Assembly: GCA_031279525.1 (NCBI GenBank)
Contig: JAITIH010000036.1
Coordinates: forward strand, 1-7,238
Direction of reading: 5' to 3'
DNA: 7,238 nucleotides
Origin: Deltaproteobacteria bacterium
GTDB lineage: Bacteria > Desulfobacterota > Desulfarculia > Adiutricales > Adiutricaceae
Positions 1 through 6,111 of this stretch are shown here, in pieces (position 1 is the stretch's first letter; every line of letters begins with the position of its first letter). Both the position numbers and the translations under genes were made by a program. The notes beneath the pieces are model-generated. The model searched no databases. It had not been told where the DNA came from and worked only from the letters and a program-made list of their open reading frames with translations.

Positions 1-2
1 CC

Positions 3-116
3 CGTCAAAAGCAGGTAAAAGGGCTTTCGGGCGGCGGAGCCTATCTCCTGAACGAACTGACCAAGTTTCATGCGATTTTGCCTTTCGGGGGGATTTTATC
101 GCTTCTGGCGAGCTGA
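3..116 (+). CDS. Possible C-terminal tail of a gene truncated by the window edge
   Basis: Frame 3 is open from the window edge to a TGA at 114-116 and gives 37 residues, ending in a hydrophobic stretch (ILPFGGILSLLAS). The peptide has balanced codon use and contains GLSGGGAYLLNELTKF, which reads like protein rather than random translation. I cannot assign it to a family. Another frame (frame 2) is also open here for about 165 bases, so openness alone proves little in GC-rich DNA. It could equally be a decayed gene or chance. No intact gene follows for more than 1.2 kb. Confidence 0.27.
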   Translation, partial: RQKQVKGLSGGGAYLLNELTKFHAILPFGGILSLLAS

Positions 117-773
117 GGCAAGGAGCCATTTCGCCTAGCCGCCCCAAAAAGAGGCCTTAAACGTCGTCAAGGCCGCCTGGCTAATGAGTTTTGGCCGGCC
201 CGCGGTCGCGGATTGGAGAAGCGCGTTTCAGGCTTTTCTTAGCCAGGGCTTTTGGGGCGAAGAACCGATTTTTTTGCCAATAGTCGGATGGCCCAGACTT
301 TAAGGGTTCCGATTTAAGGCCCCGGCCTAAAAGGCCCTTTGCTCAAGGAAACGGCCTAAAGGGCTAAGTTAAGGGCCATATTCGGGGCTCAATCAAAGGC
401 CGCCGCCTAGCCAAAATCTATCTTTTTTTAGTCTTGGAACGAAATTAATTTAAAAAAAGTTGGCCGCAAGGCGAATAAACTTTTGTTACTAGATCGTTTT
501 TAGCTGGCGCGGGTAGAAGCGTCCGGGCGGGCTTTTCGTTTTAATTTTTTTCAAGCCTTTTAAGCTAACCGAAAAAAATTGCCCAAATTCTTTAAGGGCC
601 GTCTTTGGCGAATCGATTTTTCAATTAGGCGTTCTTTTGGAAAGCCGTTAGCGGGGCGACGCTCTTTTAGGAAAGCGACGTTCAGAAGATTTTTTAGAAA
701 AGTCTCCCTTCGCGGCCACGTTAAGGGCCCTCAATAAGGCCCTTTTAAGCGGCTTCGTTTAGGAACGGCGTCC
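117..773. other. Gene-poor region with coding-like scraps and hairpins
   Basis: No intact gene is visible on either strand. The best scrap is a plus-strand frame open from 139 to a TAA at 301-303. It has an ATG at 184 without a clear ribosome site and encodes a tryptophan-rich peptide (for example FLSQGFWGEEPIFLP), which may be the remnant of a decayed gene. The 7-mer AAGGGCC occurs at 371-377, 594-600 and 723-729, and its complement GGCCCTT at 333-339 and 738-744, so several hairpins can form (for example 334-340 with 358-364). The texture is GC-rich blocks broken by T and A runs. I see no tRNA or other RNA gene here. Confidence 0.5.
723..746 (+). terminator. Terminator-like hairpin
   Basis: AAGGGCC (723-729) pairs perfectly with GGCCCTT (738-744) over an 8-nt loop, and the 3' arm runs into TTTT (743-746). 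This is the shape of a weak intrinsic terminator for plus-strand transcripts. There is no intact gene immediately upstream, and the T tract is short, so it may instead belong to the inverted AAGGGCC/GGCCCTT pattern of this region. Confidence 0.35.
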
Positions 774-909
774 GGGGCCTTGGCCAGGAGCCTCGACCAG
801 TGGCCTTGGTCAGGGGCCTTGGTCAGGGGCCTTGGTCAGGGGCTTTGGCCAGGGGCTTTGACCAGTGGCCTTGACCAGTGGCCTTGACCAGTGGCCTTGG
901 TCAGGGGCC
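774..909. repeat. Tandem array of ten 13-bp units (minisatellite)
   Basis: Ten complete head-to-tail units of 13 bp run from 774 to 903, followed by a 6-bp partial unit (904-909). The consensus is GGGGCCTTGGTCA; variant positions are base 2 (G/T), base 6 (C/T) and bases 10-11, where GT alternates with AC or GC. Units 4 and 5 are identical, as are units 8 and 9, a sign of slippage or unequal exchange. The period is not a multiple of three, so it is unlikely to be coding. Units 3-5 and 10 end in TGGTCA while units 2 and 7-9 end in GACCA; TGGTCA and TGACCA are reverse complements, so the two halves can fold on each other. Confidence 0.9.
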
Positions 910-1097
910 GACTTTTAGGGGGGCTCTCTAAAGGCTTCGCTCGCGCCCTAGCCTTGGGGCTCTATCAGGGGGCTCTGGCCGCGCCTAAATTCTGGCGGCC
1001 GGCTTTGAACGAAAAAATCGTTAAAAACCCGCGGCTTGGGAAAAAACTATTTTTTTCGCGGCCTTAAAAAACTTCCCCGCGAATAAGCGGTCGCGCG

Positions 1098-1245
1098 TCT
1101 TTTTACTATAAATCCTCTGCTTATTATTAAAATAAATAGTATATATTATCTTAATAGATATTTATAATAATAATATTATGCGATAAATTGTTAAATAAAT
1201 ACTGTATAATAACTTAAAAATTAATATATTGCTAATAACCGCGTA
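1098..1245. other. AT-rich island upstream of the def operon
   Basis: The stretch is strikingly AT-rich: by my count only 10 of the 110 bases from 1121 to 1230 are G or C, while flanking DNA is strongly GC-rich. It contains many TATAAT-like strings (for example 1205-1210) but none with a well placed -35 box that I could find. It may be an upstream activating or easily melted segment for the promoter at 1277-1305, or simply non-coding DNA under AT mutation pressure. I found no DnaA-box consensus (TTATNCACA), so there is no support for an origin. Confidence 0.6.
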
Positions 1246-1276
1246 ATGTCCGCCTCGCGAAGACCGCCCAGGCCTA

Positions 1277-1305
1277 TTGCCACCGCCGCCATTATAAGGT
1301 ATAAT
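1277..1305 (+). promoter_or_regulatory. Sigma70-type promoter for def-fmt
   Basis: TTGCCA (1277-1282) and TATAAT (1300-1305) are separated by exactly 17 nt, matching the housekeeping promoter consensus in 10 of 12 positions. Transcription would begin near 1312, giving a leader of roughly 88 nt before the def ATG at 1400. The leader contains an eight-T run (1383-1390) just before the ribosome site. Position, orientation and spacing all fit a promoter for the downstream operon. No operator is evident. Confidence 0.65.
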
Positions 1306-1399
1306 CGTGCGGATTTCCCCAGCGGCCCTACGACATTGTCGCGCGCGGGCCTGGAACTTCTGGGCCGTCCGCCGGGCCACAATTTTTTTTCGAGGTCTC

Positions 1400-1921
1400 A
1401 TGGCTATTTTGCCAATATTGAAATACCCAGATCCCCGTCTCCGGCAAATCTCTAAACCGGTTACGGCCTTTGACGAGGAACTGGCCGCCTTGGCCCTGGA
1501 TCTAAGGGAAACCATGATTAACGCCCCGGGGTCTGGCCTCGCCGCCCCTCAAGTGGACCAGCCCTTAAGGATCATCGTCGTCGACGACACGGGCGAGGAC
1601 GAGGCCTACGGCGAAAAAGTCTTGACCCTCATAAACCCAAAGATCGTCGCCGCCGAAGGGGAGCAGATTTACAAAGAAGGGTGCCTTTCGGTCGTCGAGC
1701 TCCAATCGGACGTTCGCCGGTCGGCCGAGGTGACGGTCGAAGCCCAGGACGTCTCGGGCCAAAAATTCGTCGTTACGGCCTCGGGTCGCAAGGCGGTAAT
1801 TTTGCAACACGAGATCGATCATCTTGACGGGGTTCTTTTTCTGGACCGCATAAGTCGCTTGAAAAAGGAAATGTACCGCAAGAAATTGCTTAAAACCCAG
1901 AAAATGGCTAAGAATACATGA
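1400..1921 (+). CDS. def: Peptide deformylase
   Basis: Removes the N-formyl group from the initiator methionine of nascent proteins at the ribosome, using a bound metal (usually Fe2+). The 173-residue product has all three family motifs in order: GSGLAAPQ (residues 44-51), EGCLS (93-97, with metal ligand Cys95) and QHEIDH (136-141, with ligands His137 and His141 and catalytic Glu138). Length is normal for the family. I start it at the ATG at 1400: GAGG (1392-1395) sits just upstream and the protein then begins MAILPILKYPDPRLR, as is typical. A start at 1307 would add 31 atypical residues and lie at the transcription start. The stop overlaps the fmt start (ATGA), so the two are probably translationally coupled. 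The Lys-rich tail after residue 154 is unremarkable. Confidence 0.96.
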   Translation: MAILPILKYPDPRLRQISKPVTAFDEELAALALDLRETMINAPGSGLAAPQVDQPLRIIVVDDTGEDEAYGEKVLTLINPKIVAAEGEQIYKEGCLSVVELQSDVRRSAEVTVEAQDVSGQKFVVTASGRKAVILQHEIDHLDGVLFLDRISRLKKEMYRKKLLKTQKMAKNT

Positions 1922-2859
1922 AAGAGCTCTGGCGACTGGTATTTTTTGGCAGTGGCCACGTGGCCCTGCCGGCTTTAGCCGCGTTAATGGGCGGCCCGGA
2001 CCAGGTAACCCTGGTCGTCACCGCGCCGCCGGCCCCGGCCGGCCGAGGCCGCCTTCTGCGGCCCACGGTGGTGGCCGAGCAGGCCCGCGCCGCCGGCATT
2101 CCCATAATGGAAACCTCACGGGTCAACTCCCCGGAGACGGTGGCGGCCATTGAGTCCTTAAAGCCTGACCTTTTGGTGGTCTCGGCCTTTCGGTGGCTGT
2201 TGGGGCCCGAGCTTTTGTCTTTGGGCCAGTTTAAGCCGATCAACATTCACCCCTCCCTTTTGCCCCTTCACCGGGGCCCGGCCCCGGTCAACTGGACCAT
2301 CCTAAACGGCGACGCCAAGGCCGGCGTCTCGGTCATGGCCATGGTCCAGGGCCTGGACGAAGGCCCTATCCTGGGCCAGGTCGAAAGGGATCTGATCCCC
2401 GGCCAAGGGGCCGGCGACTTGGAGGCCCTTCTGGCTCAAGACGGGGCCAAGCTTTTGATGTCCGTCATCGAGGAATTGAAGAACCGAACCCAAAACCCCC
2501 GGCCCCAGGACAACGAACTAGCCACTTGGGGCCGCCGCCTGACTAAGGCCGACGGCCGCTTGGACCTTAATAAGCCGGCCAAGGAGCTGGCCAACGAGAT
2601 TAACGGCTTAGACCCCTGGCCCGGGGCGAGAGCCCTATTTAAGGACAAGCCGCTTAGGCTTTTTGAGGCCATCGCCAGCCCCGGGGAAGCCAAGCCAGGG
2701 CAGGTCCTGGGCTTAGAGGGCAGCCGGCTGGTGATCGGAGCCGGGCGGGACCTTTTAATCGTGGCCCAATGCCAACCCGAGGGCCGGAACCGGATGACTG
2801 GGTCCGATTTTTTCCACGGCTACCGGCCCGCCGTTTTGGGCAGTTTTCTAGCCGCCTGA
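1918..2859 (+). CDS. fmt: Methionyl-tRNA formyltransferase
   Basis: Transfers a formyl group from 10-formyltetrahydrofolate to Met-tRNA(fMet) in the cytoplasm, making the initiator for translation; Def in the preceding gene later removes that formyl. The 313 residues match the usual family length. The N-terminal formyltransferase domain carries the catalytic triad Asn109, His111 and Asp147 and the HPSLLP signature (111-116). The C-terminal tRNA-binding domain begins around residue 204 (WGRRLTKADG) and includes the PWPGA segment (233-237). It starts within the def stop codon (ATGA) with no strong ribosome site of its own, suggesting coupling to def. Two conserved spots deviate: the usual FxGTxxFAxP loop reads FFGSGHVALP, and the usual AYG before the folate loop reads SAFRW (89-93). 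The catalytic residues are intact, so I expect an active enzyme. Confidence 0.95.
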   Translation: MKELWRLVFFGSGHVALPALAALMGGPDQVTLVVTAPPAPAGRGRLLRPTVVAEQARAAGIPIMETSRVNSPETVAAIESLKPDLLVVSAFRWLLGPELLSLGQFKPINIHPSLLPLHRGPAPVNWTILNGDAKAGVSVMAMVQGLDEGPILGQVERDLIPGQGAGDLEALLAQDGAKLLMSVIEELKNRTQNPRPQDNELATWGRRLTKADGRLDLNKPAKELANEINGLDPWPGARALFKDKPLRLFEAIASPGEAKPGQVLGLEGSRLVIGAGRDLLIVAQCQPEGRNRMTGSDFFHGYRPAVLGSFLAA

Positions 2860-2947
2860 CGAACCCGCCCGCCGCCTTAGGGGCGCGCCGCCTCGCCAAG
2901 CATGCCGCCCCGCCGCATTTATCATTACACTTTCTTAGGAAAACGCG

Positions 2948-3238
2948 ATGATCCAACTAGCCAATATCTTAGAATGCGGCATGCTTGTGTCCTTTGGCGT
3001 GGCCTGGCCGGCCAATATCCGGAACTCCTTGAGGGTTAAGTCCTCCAAGGGCCGCAGCCTCCAGTTTTTAATCATTATCATCGTGGGCTACGTCTTTGGC
3101 CTAGGGGCCAAAGTGGCCGCCGGGACGATCAATTACGTGGCCCTCTTTTACCTTATCAACCTATTGATGGTCTCCTTCGACGCGGGCCTGTATTTCCATT
3201 ATCGAAGACGCGACCTAATTAAGAACGGCTTAAGGTAA
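2948..3238 (+). CDS. Small three-helix membrane protein, PQ-loop/SemiSWEET-like
   Basis: A 96-residue protein with three predicted membrane helices, about residues 4-22, 38-57 and 61-84, and basic loops (around 25-37 and 86-96). The pattern AWPAN near the end of helix 1, the following RVKSSKGRSL loop and the helix arrangement resemble half-transporters of the PQ-loop/SemiSWEET type, which are about 90 residues and work as dimers moving small solutes such as sugars. The classic PQ pair reads PA (21-22), so substrate and even transport function are uncertain. AGGA (2937-2940) lies 7 nt before the ATG, supporting this start. It follows fmt by 88 nt and ends one base before mnmA, with an AAGG ribosome site for mnmA inside its last codons, so the two are surely co-transcribed. 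Its link to tRNA work is not evident. Confidence 0.8.
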   Translation: MIQLANILECGMLVSFGVAWPANIRNSLRVKSSKGRSLQFLIIIIVGYVFGLGAKVAAGTINYVALFYLINLLMVSFDAGLYFHYRRRDLIKNGLR

Positions 3239-3239
3239 A

Positions 3240-4313
3240 ATGGCCAGGGTCCTTTTGGCCATGAGCGGGGGGGTGGACAGCTCCACCGCCGGCTATCTCT
3301 TAAAGGAGAGCGGCCACGAGGTGACCGGGGCCTTCATGAGCCTTTTGGACGGCGAGATCGACTCCGAGGGCCAAAGGGCCTGCTGCTCGGCCAAGGACAT
3401 CGAGGACGCGCGCCAGGCGGCCGCCAAGCTCGACTTCGACTTTTTGGTCTTCAATTTCAGGCAGACTTTTTTCCGCGAGGTCATCGCCCGCTTCGCCAAA
3501 GCCTACGCCCAGGGCCTGACCCCCAACCCCTGCCTTGACTGCAATCGCTACCTAAAGTTTGGGCGCTTCCGCCAAAGGGCCAAAATTTTGGGCCACGAGT
3601 GCGTGGCCACTGGCCACTACGCCCGGATCGAGTACGACCGGGATCGCGGGCGCTACCTCCTGAAAAAGGCCCTGGACCCGGCCAAGGACCAGAGCTACGC
3701 CCTCTACGCCCTCGCCCAGGCCGAGTTGGCCCAGACCTTTTTTCCTTTAGGGGCGATCCCCAAGTCCGAGATCCGCCGCCTGGCCGCCTCTTTGGGCCTT
3801 TCCAGCGCCGAAAAGCCCGATAGCCAGGACATCTGTTTCGTCCGGAGCGGCCATTACACCGACTTTCTGGCTGGTTTAGGAATATCGTCCCCGCCAGGGG
3901 ACATCGTGGACGTTAGCGGTCGGAAGCTGGGACGGCACCAGGGCCTCCACCGTTACACCATTGGCCAGAGAAGGGGTTTAGGCCTGTGCCGGCCCGAGCC
4001 TTGGTACGTGGTCGAGCTGGATCCCGAGCGCAACGCCGTGGTGGTGGGGGGGGAAAAGGAATTAAGACGCGAAAGGGCCCTGGTAAAAAACGTCAATTTT
4101 ATAGCCATTGACCGGCTCGTCGCTCCACTAGAGGTTATGGCCAAGATCCGCTACCGCCAAGAAGAGATCCCGGCGGAAATCAGCCCCTGGCCGCTGGGGG
4201 CCTTACTGACTTTTAAGAAGCCCCAGAAAGGGGTCTCCCCAGGCCAAGCCGCCGTTTTCTACCAGGGCGACGCGGTAGTGGGCGGCGGAACCATCGCTCG
4301 GGACAAAATCTAA
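3240..4313 (+). CDS. mnmA: tRNA-specific 2-thiouridylase MnmA
   Basis: Activates C2 of uridine 34 in Lys, Glu and Gln tRNAs by adenylation and inserts sulfur to form 2-thiouridine, which tunes codon reading. The 357-residue protein has the PP-loop SGGVDSS (9-15), the NPCLDCNRYLKF segment (96-107) holding the first catalytic cysteine (Cys101, with Cys98 forming a CxxC pair), and the second catalytic cysteine Cys199 in SQDICFV. The tRNA-contact segment TGHYARI (124-130), KDQSYAL (149-155) and the C-terminal beta-barrel (GQRRGLG to VVGGGTIA) are all present. The CxxC rather than DxxC form places it in the group of MnmA enzymes typical of many anaerobes, for which iron-sulfur or persulfide chemistry has been proposed. 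A CC pair lies at 48-49. AAGG at 3232-3235 serves as ribosome site inside the end of the preceding gene. The open frame continues beyond its TAA (see next entry). Confidence 0.96.
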   Translation: MARVLLAMSGGVDSSTAGYLLKESGHEVTGAFMSLLDGEIDSEGQRACCSAKDIEDARQAAAKLDFDFLVFNFRQTFFREVIARFAKAYAQGLTPNPCLDCNRYLKFGRFRQRAKILGHECVATGHYARIEYDRDRGRYLLKKALDPAKDQSYALYALAQAELAQTFFPLGAIPKSEIRRLAASLGLSSAEKPDSQDICFVRSGHYTDFLAGLGISSPPGDIVDVSGRKLGRHQGLHRYTIGQRRGLGLCRPEPWYVVELDPERNAVVVGGEKELRRERALVKNVNFIAIDRLVAPLEVMAKIRYRQEEIPAEISPWPLGALLTFKKPQKGVSPGQAAVFYQGDAVVGGGTIARDKI

Positions 4314-4457
4314 TCCGAAGGCGTTACGCCGCCCGAGGCTGATCTCGACTACCTGAAAAACGAGATCATTGGCCACTACGATGGCTATACTCCTAAGAAC
4401 GGGGATTGGCCGTCTTCGCGATCTCCCGCGCCATGCGAGCTTAGGCTCAAAAATTAA
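4314..4457 (+). pseudogene. Coding-like remnant, in frame behind the mnmA stop
   Basis: Directly after the mnmA TAA the same frame stays open for 47 codons to a TAA at 4455-4457. There is no start codon or ribosome site of its own. The peptide has an ordered look (DLDYLKNEIIGHYDGYTP then KNGDWPSSR). It faintly recalls the C-terminal LxxxYYxLRGWDxxTGWP segment of aldehyde:ferredoxin oxidoreductases, but the match is weak and from memory. MnmA already has a normal terminus, so this is not a missing enzyme part. Most likely a gene fragment left by deletion; a chance open frame or a stop-readthrough tail are alternatives. Confidence 0.25.
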
Positions 4458-4474
4458 ATTTGAAGAGGCTTAAA

Positions 4475-5332
4475 ATGACTGAGCTAGCGGCAAAACAACG
4501 CCGCCTAAAAGATATCATTAAAAATCTGCCCAGCGCGGCGGTGGCTTTTTCCGGGGGGGTGGACTCCACGTTTCTTTTGTCGGTGGCGAGCGAAATTTTA
4601 GGCCCCAAGGTCGCGGCGGTGACCGGTCGATCCCTAAGCTTTCCGGAAAGAGAATTGACGGCCGCTAAGGCCTTCGCGGCCGAAATGGGAGTCCGCCACT
4701 ATCTGGTGGACTCCGAGGAGCTGGATCTACCCGGCTTTGGCCAAAACCCCCCTAACCGCTGCTACCTATGCAAAAAAGAGCTTTTTGGGAAAATTATAGC
4801 CTTAGCCCGAGATAATAACCTAGCCGCGGTCATGGAAGCCTCCAACGCCGACGACGAGGGCGATTACCGGCCAGGCTTAATAGCCATTAGGGAGCTAGAA
4901 ATTTTAAGTCCCTTAAGGGAAGCCCGCCTGACAAAAGCGGAGATCAGAACCCTCTCCCGGGAAAGGGGATTGGCCACCTGGGATAAACCCTCTTTCGCCT
5001 GCCTGGCCTCTAGGTTCCCTTACGGGGAAAGCATTACCCCGGAAAGGCTAAGCGTCTTGGACCGGGCCGAACAATTTCTCTTGGACCTGGGTTTAAAGCA
5101 AGTCCGGGTCCGCCTCCACGAGAAGACCACACTGGCCAGAATAGAGACCGACGATGAAGGATTGGGCCTTATTTTTAAGGGCCAGAACCGCCACATAACC
5201 TACGAATTTTTGAAAAATCTAGGCTTTACCTACGTGGCCGTGGACCTTTTGGGTTACCGGACGGGGAGCATGAACGCCACCTTACCAGGGGAATCCGCGC
5301 CGCTAGGGGAATCAAGAACTAAAAAGGGCTAA
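4475..5332 (+). CDS. larE: LarE-family ATP-dependent sulfur transferase
   Basis: LarE adenylates the pyridinium biscarboxylate mononucleotide precursor and adds sulfur on the way to the nickel-pincer nucleotide cofactor of lactate racemase; in the Lactobacillus enzyme a cysteine (Cys176) is sacrificed as the sulfur source. This 285-residue protein has the PP-loop SGGVDST (26-32), a CYLCKKELF segment (Cys96, Cys99), DYRPG (130-134), KPSFACLASRFPYG (171-184) with its cysteine exactly at residue 176, and the GYRTGSMN block (260-267). I start it at the ATG at 4475 because GAAGAGG (4462-4468) lies 6 nt upstream; a TTG at 4460 would add five residues but would overlap that site. It follows mnmA by 161 nt. 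larB, larC and larA are not visible here, so it may serve a distant cofactor pathway or a different acceptor. Confidence 0.88.
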   Translation: MTELAAKQRRLKDIIKNLPSAAVAFSGGVDSTFLLSVASEILGPKVAAVTGRSLSFPERELTAAKAFAAEMGVRHYLVDSEELDLPGFGQNPPNRCYLCKKELFGKIIALARDNNLAAVMEASNADDEGDYRPGLIAIRELEILSPLREARLTKAEIRTLSRERGLATWDKPSFACLASRFPYGESITPERLSVLDRAEQFLLDLGLKQVRVRLHEKTTLARIETDDEGLGLIFKGQNRHITYEFLKNLGFTYVAVDLLGYRTGSMNATLPGESAPLGESRTKKG

Positions 5333-5370
5333 CTAAAGCCTTAACTATCCGGGCAGCCGAACCAAGCCCC

Positions 5371-5406
5371 GCCTCGCCGCCCGAGGCCGCCCCTAAAAAT
5401 TTTTTT
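5371..5406 (+). terminator. Possible terminator of the def-larE cluster
   Basis: GCCTCG (5371-5376) pairs with CGAGGC (5382-5387) over a 5-nt loop. A run of seven T begins 12 nt later (5400-5406), inside an AAAAATTTTTTT block. The gap between stem and T run is larger than ideal, so efficiency is doubtful. It lies 38 nt after the larE stop, the expected place for the end of the cluster. Confidence 0.4.
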
Positions 5407-5748
5407 AAACGCTCCATTGTAGTAATAGCCAATTTATTTTAAACTTCAAAAAAATTAAATAATTCGCTCTTATTGCCCTTTTTAAAAACCGCCAGGGGAA
5501 TTTTAGCTAAAGGCCAACCCGCCCCCTTAATCGGACGGCCAGCCAAGCTCCGACCTGGCCTTTCGCGCCACGTCAAACGACTTAAGAGGCCAATTCAACG
5601 ATTTCGCGGGCCACCAATTCCAGCCGTTTTAGAAGCCGCCGTCCAGCGGTCGTCGTGACCGCCCGGCGCCCATTTAAGCTTCGTTCCAACTAAATTATAC
5701 GGACGAGGACGCGTTAAAAGGCCCGCTCCGGGGTAGGCGATTTTTCCC

Positions 5749-5792
5749 TTGACTTTTTGCCGACCTTTTGGCATTAATCTAACTAACGTTAG
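5749..5792 (+). promoter_or_regulatory. Promoter-like sequence overlapping a 10-bp palindrome
   Basis: TTGACT (5749-5754) and ATTAAT (5773-5778) are 18 nt apart, a fair sigma70 match. The predicted start point falls in the perfect palindrome CTAACGTTAG (5783-5792), where a repressor could act; such short inverted repeats are common for TetR-type regulators, but no regulator gene is visible. No gene follows on this strand, so it would drive either a non-coding transcript or nothing, as a relic of a lost gene. Confidence 0.35.
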
Positions 5793-5824
5793 GTCAATGG
5801 AACGGTTCGCCGCTCCCTTCCCCT

Positions 5825-5855
5825 GACGCCCCTAAAAGACGCCCCTAAAAGACGC
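5825..5855. repeat. Short 13-bp direct repeat, about 2.4 copies
   Basis: GACGCCCCTAAAA occurs at 5825-5837 and again, identically, at 5838-5850, followed by a partial third copy (GACGC, 5851-5855, then CTCCC instead of CCCTA). The sequence differs from the array at 774-903 but has the same 13-bp period. Confidence 0.85.
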
Positions 5856-6074
5856 CTCCCAACCGGCGCCTCGACCCCCTCTTTCCCCGCCTTGGCTCGA
5901 CGGATTGGCCGACGGGCATTTTTCCCGCCTTTTCAACTCACGCGTGGCCTTGATTTAGAGGTTTAGGGCGCGGTTCATCTAAAACTCCTCAGCCCGGCCT
6001 TAACCCCCCAAGTCGCGATGGCTTTAAGAGGCTATACCCTGGATCGCTCGGTTCAAAACGACTTTGACGTTCAG

Positions 6075-6111
6075 AATTAGCTAATTTTACAAACTAACAA
6101 TCATTAGTTTG
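6075..6111. promoter_or_regulatory. Two adjacent palindromes, possible operator within a promoter
   Basis: A perfect 12-bp palindrome AATTAGCTAATT (6075-6086) is followed 3 bases later by an inverted repeat with 8-bp arms, CAAACTAA (6090-6097) and TTAGTTTG (6104-6111), around a 6-nt centre. The arms almost exactly fill the spacer between TTTACA (6086-6091) and TTGAAT (6109-6114), 17 nt apart, on the plus strand. On the minus strand they fill the spacer between TTCAAA (6113-6108) and TAAAAT (6089-6084). That layout is typical of a repressor-controlled promoter. No gene is correctly placed to use either direction. It could alternatively be an RNA hairpin. Confidence 0.45.

Noticed and set aside
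774..909. CRISPR array
   Set aside because: The units are 13 bp and directly adjacent, with no spacers and no cas genes nearby.
1188..1210. Promoter TTGTTA plus TATAAT in the AT-rich island
   Set aside because: The spacer is only 11 nt, too short for sigma70; the pair at 1277-1305 has the correct 17 nt.
1098..1245. Replication origin
   Set aside because: AT-richness alone is not enough; no DnaA-box consensus and no dnaA, dnaN or partition genes are present.
1162..1515. Minus-strand frame of 117 codons over the promoter and def start
   Set aside because: It is antisense to def for part of its length and then runs into the AT-rich island, giving an Ile/Leu/Tyr-rich end; no ribosome site was seen.
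5473..5658. Plus-strand frame of 61 codons starting with TTG
   Set aside because: No ribosome site, Arg/Pro-rich composition typical of chance frames in GC-rich DNA, and no family resemblance.
6050..6062. T-loop-like GGTTCAAAAC as a sign of a tRNA
   Set aside because: No matching acceptor, D or anticodon stems could be built around it, and the second half does not pair as a T stem.
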